DNA of 46,905 bases from Xanthomonas sp. Leaf131 (GTDB lineage Bacteria; Pseudomonadota; Gammaproteobacteria; Xanthomonadales; Xanthomonadaceae), in assembly GCF_001423495.1 (NCBI RefSeq), contig NZ_LMOG01000016.1, forward strand, positions 35,486 to 82,390. The letters run 5' to 3'. Under the pieces are notes generated by a model. It did no database searches, was not told the origin of the DNA, and saw only the letters and a program-made list of their open reading frames with translations. Below are positions 8,541 to 18,261 of the stretch, piece by piece. The translations under genes were made by a program, and so were the position numbers. How positions within the stretch are numbered: position 1 is the stretch's first letter; each line of letters opens with the position of its first letter.

Positions 8541-8747
8541 TGGTTACATCATCGTGCTGATCGGCTTGCTGAGTGAGGCATGCGATTTGGTGTGGCGCTG
8601 CAACATGTGGAGATGCCGGCATGCTGGTGCCAGCCAACGCACGGCATTGCGCGTCATCGCGCGATGGCATGCGCTCATGCGCTTTCGGCGCTGCCCGTGC
8701 CTGTAGCGTGATTCGCCCGTCGCCCGTCGCCCGTCGCCGGATCGACG

Positions 8748-9032
8748 TTACGGCGCCTGGCCGCGCGCCTGCGCACGCGCATTGGCGATCAGCGCCTTGA
8801 GCAGTGCGCGATCGGTATGGCGGGAGATGGGAATGGTGCCCAGGGCGATGGCCTCCAGGCGTAGCGGTGCGGGCACGTCGTAATGCGCACCGCTGAGTTT
8901 GTTCTGGAAAGCGCGGCGGGGAATGCCCAGCCGCGCCGCCATGGCATGCAACTCGTCCAGCGTATCGCCGAGCAGGTGCGCCCAGCGCTGGTCGCGCCAC
9001 AGATGCACCGCATCGTCGATGTAGACGGCCAT
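8748..9032 (-). CDS. DUF4031 domain-containing protein
   Basis: The product is a 94-residue protein opening MAVYIDDA and carrying WAHLLGDTLDELHAMAARLG and the conserved HYDVP segment. This matches DUF4031, a short family of unknown function found as a single domain in many bacteria. The gene follows the 194-residue protein gene on the minus strand by 8 bp, so the two are probably co-transcribed. It is cytoplasmic by sequence. Downstream, around 8713-8737, is a short direct repeat of CGCCCGT. Confidence 0.83.
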   Translation of the reverse strand: MAVYIDDAVHLWRDQRWAHLLGDTLDELHAMAARLGIPRRAFQNKLSGAHYDVPAPLRLEAIALGTIPISRHTDRALLKALIANARAQARGQAP

Positions 9033-9040
9033 CGGCCGGG

Positions 9041-9625
9041 TCAGGCCTTCTTGGAGGTCTTCGGCTTCTTGCCGGCCGTCTCGCCGTCGGCGTCGTCGGT
9101 TGCGGCATCGCTGGCGTCTGCGTCTGCCGCGCTTTCGTCGTCGCTAGCAGCGTCGTCGCCAGCCGCATCTTCCGCAACGGCGTCGGTGCCGGCGTCTGCC
9201 GCTGCGTCTTCTGCAGCGTCATCGCCGTCTTCATCGGCATCGGCGTTCTGGAATTCGGCCACCAACGTGGTCAGATATTCCTCGGCGGTCTTGCCGTCTT
9301 CGGCGGCCAGGTCGTCGATCATCTGCTGCAGCTGGGTGGAGTACTCCAGCGAGATGGTCTTGCCCTCGGCTTCCTGCAGGTTGGCCAGGTGCTTGAGCAT
9401 GGCCAGCATCGGCACCGGATTGTCGGCGCTGCCCATGGTCTGGCCGCCGATCGACAGCATCCACTCGCTGCCACCCTGCAGACCGATCGCCGCGACCACG
9501 CGGCCGTCGGCATCCTGCAGCACGGCGTGGTTGGTGACCTGAGGCGCCTGGCCCAGACGGACGATCGGACGCTTGGGTTGGGTCTTCTTGCGCTTGTCGC
9601 GCTTGGCCTTTGAATTGCGGGACAC
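9041..9625 (-). CDS. Conserved hypothetical protein with acidic low-complexity tail
   Basis: The product has 194 residues and is not assigned to a named family. The N-terminus is very basic (KAKRDKRKKTQPKRP), a middle region of about 100 residues looks folded (GGSEWMLSIGGQTMGSAD, LEYSTQLQQMIDDLAAEDG), and the last about 65 residues are almost only Asp, Ala and Glu before a Lys-rich end. The start is read as GTG 9625 because the longer open frame to 10108 is Arg/Pro-rich and runs into the space after motB. The gene lies 8 bp upstream of the DUF4031 gene. The opposite charge of the two ends suggests nucleic-acid or ribosome association, but that is only inference. Confidence 0.75.
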   Translation of the reverse strand: MSRNSKAKRDKRKKTQPKRPIVRLGQAPQVTNHAVLQDADGRVVAAIGLQGGSEWMLSIGGQTMGSADNPVPMLAMLKHLANLQEAEGKTISLEYSTQLQQMIDDLAAEDGKTAEEYLTTLVAEFQNADADEDGDDAAEDAAADAGTDAVAEDAAGDDAASDDESAADADASDAATDDADGETAGKKPKTSKKA

Positions 9626-9914
9626 GGTGTTCTCGACGCTGGGAATGGCCGGCCATTCTAGGCGCTTGTGCGTGGGCCGGCTCGCTTGATGCCGCCAGGC
9701 ATGGAAACCGCAGGCTCTCGGGCTGCTGCGCCGATCGACTTGCGGCAACGTTCCGCAGGCCGCTGACGGCGGTATTTGGCCAACCCTGAAGGGGCTCAAA
9801 CAGCAGGTGCGCTCACCGTCAGGCGGCGCGGATGCTGGTCCAGGATCGGTACGTAAAACGGCGCGCCGCCCGCGATCCCCCGACACCTGCTGGCCAGATG
9901 CCGGTCTCTGCGCG

Positions 9915-11126
9915 TCAACGCCGCTCGGTCGCCTCGCTGATGGCGGTGCGCGGCGCTGCCACGGCGGCTTCGGCGGCCTTGGCCAGCGCGGCGGCCGAGG
10001 CGACCTGGGTACGCGTGGAGATGCGCGGTGCAGCCGGTGCTGCGCCAGTGGCCGTGGTCGCTGCCGCAGCCGGTGTGCCGGTTGCGGTTGGCGCCGCTGC
10101 CGCCGCACCCGGACCTACCGATACACTCGCCGCCTTACCCGCAGCAGGCACCCCGGCTGGCGTGTCCACCGAGGCAGTGCCCGTGGTCGCCGCCGCACTC
10201 AGATCCGGCACGTGGGTGTCGGCATCGTGGGTGGATTTGCCCAGCGCCACGCCCTGGCCGGCGCCGGCCAATGCGGTCTGCTCGGCGTCCTGGGTCATCA
10301 CCACGATGCTGATGCGGCGGTTGATCGGGTTCTGCGGGTCGGTCTTGTCGAACAGCACCGACGAGGACAGGCCCACCACGCGGGTGACCTTGGCATCGGC
10401 CATGCCGCCGCCCACCAGCGCACGGCGCGCGGCATTGGCACGATCGGCGCTGAGTTCCCAGTTGGTGTACCCGGCATCGCTGCTGTAAGCAGTGGTGTCG
10501 GTGTGGCCGGTGATGCTGATGTGGTTGGGCACCTGATTGATGAAGCTGGACAGCTCGCGCAGGATGTCCACCGTGTACGGCTTGAGCTGGTCGCGGCCGA
10601 TGTCGAACATCGGGCGGTTCTGCTTGTCCACGATCTGGATGCGCAGGCCGTCGGGCGTGAGGTCGAGCAGCAGCTGGTCCTTGAACGGCTCCAGCGCCTG
10701 GCTCTTGTCGATGGCCTCCTTCAGGTCCTGCATCAGCGCTTCCAGGCGCTTCTTGTCCTTGGCGCGGCTGTCTTCGTTGGTATCCGCCGCGTTGTCGCGC
10801 TTGCGGCCCATTTCGTCTTTTTGCCCCTTGGCCATGTCGGCGGTGCCGCCGAGTTTGATCATCGAGGTGCTGGCGCCGCCGGGTCCGTTCATGCCCGGCG
10901 AGGGCGCCGGCGACTTGCCCGACAACGGGCTGGGATTGCGGAAATATTCCGAGATCGCCGCGCGCTGCTCCTTGGTGGTGGCGGCCATCAGCCACAGCAC
11001 CAGGAAGAAGGCCATCATCGCGGTCACGAAGTCGGCAAACGCCACTTTCCAGGCGCCGCCATGATGGCCGCCACCCTGGACCTTCTTGACCCGTCGGATG
11101 ACGACGGTGGATTTGCCCTCGGCCAT
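9915..11126 (-). CDS. motB: Flagellar motor stator protein MotB
   Basis: The product is a 403-residue subunit of the proton-driven flagellar stator. The single N-terminal membrane helix (about 27-48, WKVAFADFVTAMMAFFLVLW) contains the proton-carrying Asp32, at the same position as in Escherichia coli MotB. The periplasmic OmpA-like peptidoglycan-binding domain follows (about 160-290) with ITGHTDTTAY and an SADRANAARRALV segment. Beyond that is an unusual low-complexity tail of about 100 residues rich in Ala, Thr, Pro and Gly, which makes the protein longer than the usual 300 or so residues. The gene lies 10 bp downstream of motA on the same strand, forming the standard motAB unit. Confidence 0.95.
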   Translation of the reverse strand: MAEGKSTVVIRRVKKVQGGGHHGGAWKVAFADFVTAMMAFFLVLWLMAATTKEQRAAISEYFRNPSPLSGKSPAPSPGMNGPGGASTSMIKLGGTADMAKGQKDEMGRKRDNAADTNEDSRAKDKKRLEALMQDLKEAIDKSQALEPFKDQLLLDLTPDGLRIQIVDKQNRPMFDIGRDQLKPYTVDILRELSSFINQVPNHISITGHTDTTAYSSDAGYTNWELSADRANAARRALVGGGMADAKVTRVVGLSSSVLFDKTDPQNPINRRISIVVMTQDAEQTALAGAGQGVALGKSTHDADTHVPDLSAAATTGTASVDTPAGVPAAGKAASVSVGPGAAAAAPTATGTPAAAATTATGAAPAAPRISTRTQVASAAALAKAAEAAVAAPRTAISEATERR

Positions 11127-11136
11127 GACCGCGGTC

Positions 11137-11991
11137 CTACTTGATCGTCTTCAGGTGCGTTTCGAAATCCGCAAAGCTCGGACGCACGTTGGAAGGCAGT
11201 GTCTTGCGCGCGAATTCCAGCGCAATCTTCGGGTTGTAGCCGCGCAGGCAGGCCAGCAGGGCGGTCTTGACGGCTTCGTAGATGCGCCCGTCCTGATCGG
11301 CACGCGCTTCCATCGCCGCCGACAACGGCGCCACGAAGCCATACGCTAGCAGGATGCCGAGGAAGGTACCGACCAGCGCCGCACCGACGTGGTGACCGAT
11401 CTCCTCGATCGGCCCACCGATCGAGCCCATGGTGATCACGATGCCAAGCACGGCGGCCACGATGCCGAAGCCGGGCAGGCCGTCGGAGACCTTGCTCAGG
11501 GCATGCGAGGGCGCCATGGCCTCGTGGTGATGCTTTTCCAGTTCCAGTTCGAGCAGCGGCTCCAGCTCGTGCGGCTCGATATTGCTGCCGATCATCAGGC
11601 GCAGGCAGTCGGTGATGAAGTCCAGCAGGTGATGGTCGGCCACCACCTTGGGATAGTTGCCGAAGATGGTGCTGTCCTGCGGTTTTTCGACGTGATCTTC
11701 CAAGGCCATGAAGCCGTCGCGGCGGGCCTTGTTCAACAATTCGTAGACCAGGCTCAGGGTGTCCTTGTAGTCCTCGGACTTGTACTGCGGGCCCTTGAAC
11801 ACGCCTAGCACGCTACTGAAGGTTTCCTTGACGATTTTGCCCGGCGTGCTCACCAGGAACGCGCCCAACGCCGCGCCGCCGATGATCAACAGCTCGTACG
11901 GCTGCCACAACGCGCCCAGCTTTCCGTGCGACAGCACATAGCCGCCGAGGACGCTGACGATGACGACGATGAAGCCGATGATGATGAGCAT
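11137..11991 (-). CDS. motA: Flagellar motor stator protein MotA
   Basis: The product is a 284-residue protein, close to the usual MotA length. It opens MLIIIGFIVVIVSVLGGYVL, the first of four membrane helices, and has the cytoplasmic loop with GNYPKVVADHHLLDFITDCL. The paired third and fourth helices include SDGLPGFGIVAAVLGIVITM and GTFLGILLAYGFVAPL. With MotB it forms the torque-generating proton channel around the flagellar motor. The ATG at 11991 fits the family start; upstream residues of the longer frame (to 12111) are not MotA-like. I could not find a convincing flagellar sigma-28 promoter upstream. Confidence 0.95.
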   Translation of the reverse strand: MLIIIGFIVVIVSVLGGYVLSHGKLGALWQPYELLIIGGAALGAFLVSTPGKIVKETFSSVLGVFKGPQYKSEDYKDTLSLVYELLNKARRDGFMALEDHVEKPQDSTIFGNYPKVVADHHLLDFITDCLRLMIGSNIEPHELEPLLELELEKHHHEAMAPSHALSKVSDGLPGFGIVAAVLGIVITMGSIGGPIEEIGHHVGAALVGTFLGILLAYGFVAPLSAAMEARADQDGRIYEAVKTALLACLRGYNPKIALEFARKTLPSNVRPSFADFETHLKTIK

Positions 11992-12497
11992 GGCGCAGCC
12001 AAAAGCAAACAGGGTTGCTGTTGTTTCGGCGCGCGCGGCGGATTCTTGAAGTGCACGGCGTGAAGGTGTGCGGTGTAACTGAACGATCGCGTGGTGCGAT
12101 GACGGCTTCACATATGGCGATCAGCGGCATCGCGCTTACTGCGGCAAGGCGTTCACCGCAGTGGGGCTTGCGATGAAAAGGTCTGCCTGGTTGAGCTTGC
12201 GATTGCGATTGCATCGACTGCTGTGTGGGTCGAGATAACGCATTGCAGCAAGCGGCCTCTGCATTGAGTGAGATGCGGGCGCGTCCGTTGAGGGTCGCGG
12301 GTGAAGCGCTGTCCTGGGTTGACTGCCGCGTTAAGTCGGTAGCGAGATCGCACCGCTCTCGTGCAAAGAGCGCGGTGGCGGTGGCACCAGCATCGGCGGA
12401 GTTGATGCGCAGGTTGCGCTCGGCGGAAAACTTCAGCGTCTGCACCACATCCCTGATGCCCCGCCGCAGAGCGGCGAGTGCCTGGGTATCCTCCAGG
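11992..12497. other. 506-bp intergenic region, no gene seen
   Basis: This space separates motA from msrB, both minus strand. Open frames here on both strands read Arg/Ser/Ala-rich sequence without domain-like character and extend into the neighbouring genes out of frame. I see no RNA gene, strong terminator or clear promoter. It must hold the motA promoter. Confidence 0.55.
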
Positions 12498-12962
12498 TCA
12501 GGCCGGTTGCGCCTCGGCACCTTCGCGTTGCAGGGGGTTCGGCAGTGCCTGGCCATCTTCGGTGAAGCCCAGCGAGACCGAATTGAGGCAATGCCGTTCG
12601 CCGGTCGGCGGCGGGCCGTCGGGGAATACGTGGCCCAGGTGGCTGTCGCAGCGCGCGCAGACGATCTCGGTGCGGATCATGCCGTAGCTGATATCGCGGA
12701 TCTCGCGCACATGGTCGGCGTCGTACGGGGCGAAAAAGCTCGGCCACCCGGTGCCGGATTCGAACTTGGCGCTGGAGCGAAACAGTGGCAGCCCGCACAG
12801 GCGGCAGGTGTAGACGCCCTCCAGCTTGTTGTCCAGGAACACCCCGCAGAACGGCGCCTCGGTGCCGTGCTGCAGCAGCACGCGCTGCTCCTCGTCGCTG
12901 AGCCCGGCGATCAGTGCATCGCGTTGGGCGGGGGAGGGCGGTGTCAGATCGAACTGGCTCAT
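12498..12962 (-). CDS. msrB: Peptide-methionine (R)-S-oxide reductase MsrB
   Basis: The product has 154 residues. It reduces methionine-R-sulfoxide in oxidised proteins using thioredoxin. Two CxxC zinc motifs are present (YTCRLCG and VCARCDS), with GTGWPSFF, the [10 protein letters not shown] segment and the catalytic Cys in [12 protein letters not shown]. Length and motifs are those of a stand-alone MsrB; no MsrA domain is fused. The start at ATG 12962 fits the family, while the longer frame to 13037 adds Cys/Arg-rich residues. The gene appears monocistronic, with repeat-rich DNA upstream. Confidence 0.96.
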   Translation of the reverse strand: MSQFDLTPPSPAQRDALIAGLSDEEQRVLLQHGTEAPFCGVFLDNKLEGVYTCRLCGLPLFRSSAKFESGTGWPSFFAPYDADHVREIRDISYGMIRTEIVCARCDSHLGHVFPDGPPPTGERHCLNSVSLGFTEDGQALPNPLQREGAEAQPA

Positions 12963-13490
12963 GAGGCTCTCGCATGCGCGCGCTGGCAGGGTGCCGCGCC
13001 TGCCCTCAGTGATGTGGGCGCAGCAGGCTGCGTTCAACCTAAGTGCTCGAAGCCTTCTTCCGTCCGCAGAGAATCAAGCCCCTCTCCCTGCGGGAGAGGG
13101 GTGAGGGTACGGGGCGAAGCCACTGCGTGATGGGCACTGCGAGGCTTCGCTCGCACCCTCATCCGCCGCTTCGCGCCACCTTCTCCCGCAGGAGAAGGGA
13201 TTAAGCCTCTCTCCCCGCGGGACGAGAAGGCCTTGTTTGCGCGCCACTGGCGCGGAGCGGGGCTTGGGGCGATGGTACGGGGCGAAGCCAGATCGGGTAG
13301 GTGAGAACACGAGGCTTCGCTCGCACCCTCATCCGGCGCTGTGCGTCACCTTCTCCCGATGGGAGACGGGACTCTTCGCGCTGCTATCACCTCGCGAACG
13401 CGTTCATCCCGCATCCAATCCCATGCATTGCCGCAACTCGCCGGCGCCCCCACCCAGTCAGTACTCCTCGAACCAACCACGGTGCTCGTC
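12963..13490. repeat. Intergenic region with REP-like palindromes
   Basis: At least three short hairpins of one family sit here: 13079-13101 (arms CCCCTCTCCC and GGGAGAGGGG), about 13179-13199 (CCTTCTCCC arms), and a degenerate copy near 13350-13372. They are linked by repeated strings such as GAGGCTTCGCTCGCACCCTC and GTACGGGGCGAAGCC. The same family recurs at 17063-17435. This pattern is common in Xanthomonas intergenic DNA. No gene is supported, though the frame of the following gene stays open to the left. Confidence 0.8.
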
Positions 13491-13922
13491 ATGGCAATCC
13501 ATTCTTCAACGCGCGGCCTGCTGCTGTGCGGCCTGCTGGCGATTGCCGGCGCGGCGCTGGCGCAATCGGCCACCACCACGCGCTCGTCCAACACCTTGCA
13601 GCCGATCACCACGCCGACGCCCGCGCAGCCCACGCTGATGGCGCCGCGCGCAGTGCAACCAGCGCCAGGCACCAGTCCGGTGCCGTCGCAGCTCGGCCAG
13701 CGCCCGGTCGCGCCCAGCATTCCCACCCGTGGCCCGGCACAGACGCCGGTGGCCCCGGCCGGTAGCCAGGTGCTGCCTGCCAGCGCGCCGATGGTTTACG
13801 ACCGCAATGGCCGCTTGCTGCAAGGCATGCAGCCGGCCGGCGCCAACCGGGTGCTGGACACCAAGACCGGGCGCTATTACGACGCGGTTCCGGCCGGCGA
13901 CGGCATGCGCGTGGTGCGCTGA
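13491..13922 (+). CDS. Secreted Pro/Thr-rich hypothetical protein
   Basis: The product has 143 residues. A clear signal peptide (residues 1-24, GLLLCGLLAIAGAALA then Gln) is followed by a Pro-, Thr-, Gln- and Ala-rich disordered region (about 25-100). A short C-terminal motif NGRLLQGMQPAGANRVLDT and GRYYDAVPAGDGMRVV is the only part with a folded look. I do not recognise a named family. The role is probably periplasmic or exported; the function is unknown. The ATG at 13491 gives the signal peptide a normal position. Confidence 0.7.
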   Translation: MAIHSSTRGLLLCGLLAIAGAALAQSATTTRSSNTLQPITTPTPAQPTLMAPRAVQPAPGTSPVPSQLGQRPVAPSIPTRGPAQTPVAPAGSQVLPASAPMVYDRNGRLLQGMQPAGANRVLDTKTGRYYDAVPAGDGMRVVR

Positions 13923-14043
13923 GATCCGGCAGCAGTCGATGTCTGATCCGCAGCAATCAGATCGGTCTCCATCCAACCCTCGTCCCAAGCTTCGCTGCGT
14001 CGCCGACCACGAATCCCCGATCCCCGATCCCCGATCCCTCGCC

Positions 14044-14523
14044 TCAATCGGCAATCGGCAACGCCAGCGTCTCCTTGACCTCTTCCATCACGATGTAGCT
14101 CTTGGATTCGCGTACATGCGGCAAGGTCAGCAAGGTGCTGCCGAGCAGCTTGCGATAGGACGCCATCTCGCTGATGCGCGCCTTGAGCAGGTAGTCGAAA
14201 TCGCCCGAGACCAGATGGCATTCCAGCACGTTGGGCAGCTTGAGCGCGGCGCGGCGGAATTCTTCGAAGATGTCGCCCGATTTGTAGGCCAGGCTGATCT
14301 CCACGAACACCAGCAGGCTGGCCTTGAGCATGTGCGGGTCCAGCCGGGCGTAGTAGCCGGTGATGGCGCCATCGCGCTCCAGCCGGCGTACGCGCTCTGT
14401 GCAAGGCGTGGTCGATAATCCCACCCGTTCGCCCAGGTCGGTAAAGGAAATCCGCCCCTCCTGCTGCAGGATGCGCAGAATCTTGCGGTCGATCTTGTCC
14501 AGCTCACGCACGCGGGTAGCCAT
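14044..14523 (-). CDS. lrp: Lrp/AsnC family transcriptional regulator
   Basis: The product is a 159-residue regulator. An N-terminal winged helix-turn-helix ([20 protein letters not shown], then [20 protein letters not shown]) is followed by a RAM ligand-binding domain (about 70-155). It is close to full-length Lrp in character, particularly the segment [20 protein letters not shown]. It is transcribed away from dadA-alr with 149 bp between start codons, an arrangement in which Lrp typically controls dadA in response to alanine or leucine. A second ATG five codons upstream (14538) is possible. Short direct CCGATCC repeats follow the stop codon. Confidence 0.9.
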   Translation of the reverse strand: MATRVRELDKIDRKILRILQQEGRISFTDLGERVGLSTTPCTERVRRLERDGAITGYYARLDPHMLKASLLVFVEISLAYKSGDIFEEFRRAALKLPNVLECHLVSGDFDYLLKARISEMASYRKLLGSTLLTLPHVRESKSYIVMEEVKETLALPIAD

Positions 14524-14672
14524 GGGATCCGTCTCCACACAGGTTTGGCAGGAAATTTCACTGCAAAGTAATGCCGATTCCAGAAATGGAACTGCCTGGC
14601 TCGCAATATACTGCGTCTAACCGTCTCCCTCGGCGCTTGGTTGTGGGGGAATACCCTTTTCAGGAGAGCGAC
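14524..14672. promoter_or_regulatory. Divergent lrp/dadA control region
   Basis: This 149-bp space separates the divergent lrp and dadA start codons. On the plus strand a good -10 candidate TATACT lies at 14607-14612 with no matching -35 at normal distance, which suits an activator-dependent promoter. A strong ribosome site (CAGGAGAG) lies at 14661-14668 before dadA. AT-rich stretches near 14554-14572 could bind Lrp. Binding itself is inference. Confidence 0.5.
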
Positions 14673-15962
14673 ATGCGGGTGCTCATTCTCGGCAGTGGCG
14701 TCATCGGTACCACCACTGCCTGGTATCTGGCGCAGGCCGGCTGCGAGGTCACGGTGGTGGACCGCCAGCCGGCCTCGGCGCTGGAAACCAGCTATGCCAA
14801 TGCCGGCCAGCTGTCGTTCGGCTACACCTCGCCCTGGGCCGCCCCCGGCGTGCCCGGCAAGGCGATGAAATGGTTGTTCGCCCAGCACGCGCCGTTGTCG
14901 ATCCGGCCCACCCGCGATCTGCGCCAGCTGAGCTGGTTGACCCAGATGCTGCGCAACTGCACTGCCGAGCGCTATGCGGTGAACAAGGCGCGCATGGTGC
15001 GGCTGTCCGATTACAGCCGCGATTGCCTCAACGAGCTGCGCGCCAGCACCGGGCTGGAATTCGAAGGCCGCCAGCTCGGCACCACCCAGCTGTTCCGCAC
15101 CCAGCAGCAGCTGGACGCCGCCGCGCAGGACATCGACGTGCTGGCCCAGTACGGCGTGCCGTATGAATTGCTGACACCCGCGCAGATCGCCCAGTTCGAA
15201 CCCGGCCTGGCCGGCGGCGGCGCGCAAATGGCGGGGGCGTTGCGCCTGCCCGAAGACCAGACCGGTGACTGCCGCTTGTTCACCCAGCGCCTGGCCGCGC
15301 TGGCTGCGCAGGCTGGCGTGCAATTCCGCTATGGGCAACAGATCGAACGCCTGCAGCACGATGGTCAGCGCGTTACCGGTGTGCAGATCGATGGCCGCAT
15401 CGAAACCGCCGACCGCTATGTGCTGGCGCTGGGCAGCTATTCGGCCGACCTGTTGTTGTCGCTGCGGCTGCATCTGCCGGTCTACCCGCTCAAGGGCTAT
15501 TCGCTCACCATCCCGATCGTCGATGCGCAGCGCGCGCCGACCTCCACGGTGCTGGACGAGAGCTACAAGATCGCCATCACCCGCTTCGACGAGCGCATCC
15601 GCGTCGGCGGCATGGCCGAGGTGGCCGGGTTCGATCTGTCGTTGAATCCGCGTCGTCGCGCCACCCTGGAAATGGTGGTCAACGACCTGTTCCCCGGCGG
15701 CGGCGACCTGGCCCAGGCCGAGTTCTGGACCGGCCTGCGCCCGGCCACCCCCGATGGCACGCCGGTGGTCGGGGCAACGCCGTATGCCAACCTGTTCCTC
15801 AACACCGGTCACGGCACGCTGGGCTGGACCATGGCGTGCGGCTCGGGCCGCTATCTGGCCGACCTGATGCAGGGCCGCAGCCCCGACATCGATACCGAAG
15901 GCCTGGACGTGTTCCGTTACCTCTCCCCACGCAGCGCCCGCGCGCAGCAGGAGGCCGCGTAG
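14673..15962 (+). CDS. dadA: D-amino acid dehydrogenase small subunit
   Basis: The product is a 429-residue FAD enzyme that oxidises D-alanine and other D-amino acids to the keto acid plus ammonia, passing electrons to the respiratory chain at the inner membrane. The N-terminal dinucleotide fold is [19 protein letters not shown], followed by [18 protein letters not shown], a DadA hallmark. The C-terminal FAD loop reads [16 protein letters not shown]. Length matches the family (about 430). The ATG at 14673 has a strong ribosome site. The stop codon overlaps the GTG start of alr by one base, so the two proteins are translationally coupled for L-alanine catabolism via D-alanine. Confidence 0.96.
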   Translation: MRVLILGSGVIGTTTAWYLAQAGCEVTVVDRQPASALETSYANAGQLSFGYTSPWAAPGVPGKAMKWLFAQHAPLSIRPTRDLRQLSWLTQMLRNCTAERYAVNKARMVRLSDYSRDCLNELRASTGLEFEGRQLGTTQLFRTQQQLDAAAQDIDVLAQYGVPYELLTPAQIAQFEPGLAGGGAQMAGALRLPEDQTGDCRLFTQRLAALAAQAGVQFRYGQQIERLQHDGQRVTGVQIDGRIETADRYVLALGSYSADLLLSLRLHLPVYPLKGYSLTIPIVDAQRAPTSTVLDESYKIAITRFDERIRVGGMAEVAGFDLSLNPRRRATLEMVVNDLFPGGGDLAQAEFWTGLRPATPDGTPVVGATPYANLFLNTGHGTLGWTMACGSGRYLADLMQGRSPDIDTEGLDVFRYLSPRSARAQQEAA

Positions 15963-17062
15963 TGCGTCCTGCGCAAGCGTTGATCGATCTGGATGCATTG
16001 CGTCACAACTACCGCCTGGCGCGGCAATTGGGCGGCAGCAAGGCCTTGGCGGTGGTCAAGGCCGATGCCTACGGGCACGGTGCGGTGCGCTGCGCGCAGG
16101 CGCTGGACGCAGAAGCCGACGGCTTTGCGGTGGCCTGCATCGAAGAGGCCCTGGAGCTACGTCAGGCCGGCATCCGCGCGCCGATCCTGCTGTTGGAAGG
16201 CTTCTTCGAGCATGACGAACTGCGTCTGATCGCCGAGCACGATCTGTGGACGGTGGCGGCCACGCCGCAACAGGTACGCGCGCTGGCCGAGTTCCAGAGC
16301 CCGCGTCCGTTGCGGGTGTGGTTGAAGCTGGACAGCGGCATGCACCGGCTCGGCCTGTCGCCGGAAGATTTTCGGGCGGCGTGGCTGCGCTTGCGCGGCC
16401 TGCCGCAGATCGCCTCGCTGGTGCTGATGACCCATCTGGCGCGCGCCGACGAGCTGGACTGCAGCCGCACCGACGAACAGGCAGTGGCGTTTGCGCTCAC
16501 CGCCGGCGGCATGCGTGCGGAAACCAGCCTGCGCAATTCGCCCGGCCTGCTCGGCTGGCCGGCGCTGCGCAACGATTGGTCGCGCCCGGGCTTGATGCTG
16601 TACGGGGCCAACCCGTTCCCGCAGGAAACCGAGAGCACCGCACAACTGCGCCCGGTGATGACGCTGCGCTCGCGCATCATCAGCGTGCGCGAACTGCCGG
16701 CCGGCGAGCCGGTGGGGTACGGCGCCCGCTTCGTCGCCGAACGGCCCACGCGCGTGGGCGTGGTGGCGATGGGCTATGCCGATGGCTATCCGCAATTCGC
16801 GCCCAACGGCACGCCGGTGCTAGTGGACGGACAGATCTGCCCGCTGATCGGCCGCGTCTCGATGGACATGTTGACCGTGGATCTCACCGAGCATCCGCAG
16901 GCGGAGATTGGTGCAACGGTGCAGCTCTGGGGCGATGGCCCGCGCGTCGGCCCGCTGGCGACGCAGTGCAATGTCAGTGCGTATCAGCTGTTGTGTGGAC
17001 TCAAGCGCGTGCCGCGGACGTATGTGGGTAGTGCGGCGCTGGGCGAGGTTGTAGCGCGGTAA
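15962..17062 (+). CDS. alr: Catabolic alanine racemase
   Basis: The product is a 366-residue PLP enzyme interconverting L- and D-alanine. The PLP Lys33 sits in [10 protein letters not shown] and the second catalytic base Tyr254 in PVGYGARF. Further family motifs are [15 protein letters not shown] and a late GRVSMDM. The GTG at 15962 is the start that gives the family N-terminus ([17 protein letters not shown]) and makes the one-base TAGTG overlap with dadA. Being in the dadA operon beside Lrp, it probably serves catabolism as dadX does elsewhere, and may also supply D-alanine for the cell wall if no other racemase exists. Confidence 0.96.
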   Translation: MRPAQALIDLDALRHNYRLARQLGGSKALAVVKADAYGHGAVRCAQALDAEADGFAVACIEEALELRQAGIRAPILLLEGFFEHDELRLIAEHDLWTVAATPQQVRALAEFQSPRPLRVWLKLDSGMHRLGLSPEDFRAAWLRLRGLPQIASLVLMTHLARADELDCSRTDEQAVAFALTAGGMRAETSLRNSPGLLGWPALRNDWSRPGLMLYGANPFPQETESTAQLRPVMTLRSRIISVRELPAGEPVGYGARFVAERPTRVGVVAMGYADGYPQFAPNGTPVLVDGQICPLIGRVSMDMLTVDLTEHPQAEIGATVQLWGDGPRVGPLATQCNVSAYQLLCGLKRVPRTYVGSAALGEVVAR

Positions 17063-17500
17063 CGTGTCTTCCTTCTCCCATCGGGAGAAGGTGCCCCGAA
17101 GGGGCGGGTGAGGGTACGTGCGAAGCCTAGTGGAGTTTGGGTGCACGAGGGCTTCGCCCCGTACCCTCACCCCAACCCCTCTCCCGAGGGGAGAGGGGCT
17201 TGAGAGCGACGCTTCATTGCGCTGTTCAAGACTTCCAGCGTCATGGAAGCGACGCGCCGAGGCGGCAGCGTGGCCGGGGATTGGCGGAGAGCGGCACAGG
17301 GATGTGCCGCGGCGGCGAGTCAGACAGGATGTCTGACCGAGCCGAGGAGCCGCCAGGATGAGGGTAAGACTGCGGCAATAACACTTGTCAATCGCACCCT
17401 CACCCCAACCCCTCTCTCCTGACCGGAGAGAGGCTTTAGCACGCCTAAAAACAAAAACTCAAAGCCAAGCTGGTTTTCCGGCGACGTCAGCGCCAACCAA
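17063..17500. repeat. Intergenic region with REP-like palindromes
   Basis: Three hairpins of the family seen at 12963-13490 occur here: 17071-17091 (CCTTCTCCC arms), 17176-17198 (CCCCTCTCCC arms) and about 17411-17433 (CCTCTCTCC arms). GTACCCTCACCCCAACCCC strings sit between them. The region lies between the converging 3' ends of alr and the DUF3016 gene, where such elements may act as transcription or mRNA-decay barriers. No gene is seen. Confidence 0.8.
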
Positions 17501-18076
17501 TCACAATCCCGCCGTACTCCGGTCGCCACGGAACTGCTTGCGCACCCAGTCGTCGATCATTGCTTTTTCGAAGCGCAGCGGGTCGCTGTCGGTCAGGCGC
17601 GGACCGCTCATCAAAAACGCCGAATCCACCAGCTTGCGTTCGCCCTGATCGATCACCTGGCCATCGGCGCCGGTCAGCGTGTAGCTGAAGCTCAGGCGCG
17701 GTGGGTAGATGTCCTTGACGATGCGCACGTCCTGCATGCGTGGGCCGTGCCAGGGCTCGTACTGGCCGGCGCGGCGGATGTCGGTGATGGTCACGCTCAA
17801 GTGCTGGCCGTCGGGAAGCTTGCGGGCGGCGCTCTGCTGGAAATGGGTGGCCAGCTGGGTTACCCAATCGCCGCGCTGGGCTTCCCAGCGGTTGCCGCTG
17901 AAGCGCATTTCGGCAAATTGCGCCGGGTCGGTCCAACGCACATCCACCTTGCCATCGCTGCTCAAGGCACGCGGGGCTTGGGGGTCGGTGACGTTGCGCA
18001 CGCGGGCCTGCACACCGGTCGCCGCGAGCAGTCCTGCCAGCAACAGGCTGGCGCCGTAAAGGCTGGAACGTTTCAT
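17501..18076 (-). CDS. DUF3016 domain-containing secreted protein
   Basis: The product has 191 residues. A signal peptide (MKRSSLYGASLLLAGLLAAT, then Gly-Val-Gln-Ala) suggests a periplasmic protein. The rest fits DUF3016: VDVRWTDPAQFAEM, an RGDWVTQLATHFQQSAARKL segment, and the late DSAFLMSGPRLTDSDPLRFE. The family is found mostly in Xanthomonadales and related bacteria and has no known function. The ATG at 18076 is chosen because it sits directly at the signal peptide. It has its own transcription unit, convergent with alr. Confidence 0.85.
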   Translation of the reverse strand: MKRSSLYGASLLLAGLLAATGVQARVRNVTDPQAPRALSSDGKVDVRWTDPAQFAEMRFSGNRWEAQRGDWVTQLATHFQQSAARKLPDGQHLSVTITDIRRAGQYEPWHGPRMQDVRIVKDIYPPRLSFSYTLTGADGQVIDQGERKLVDSAFLMSGPRLTDSDPLRFEKAMIDDWVRKQFRGDRSTAGL

Positions 18077-18261
18077 GGAAAGTCTCCAAGCGGAAGGTAC
18101 ATGGCGTACCGGGCGTTCTTGCAGTGTGGGGGTGTGATTGATCGCTAGCAACGCGGCGGCAGGCGGGCCTGTGCCGGCGTTGCCACGCGGTTAATCCGCG
18201 CGCGCGGCACCATGACGGCGGGTTCACTGCGCCTGCGCCTGCGCTTCACGGCGGGGCCCGG

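Noticed and set aside
11992..12140. Flagellar sigma-28 promoter for motA
   Set aside because: No TAAA and GCCGATAA pair at the right spacing on the minus strand; only loose matches.
14127..15998. 623-codon minus-strand frame spanning dadA and lrp
   Set aside because: It overlaps two well-supported genes and its sequence is Gln/His/Arg-rich shadow.
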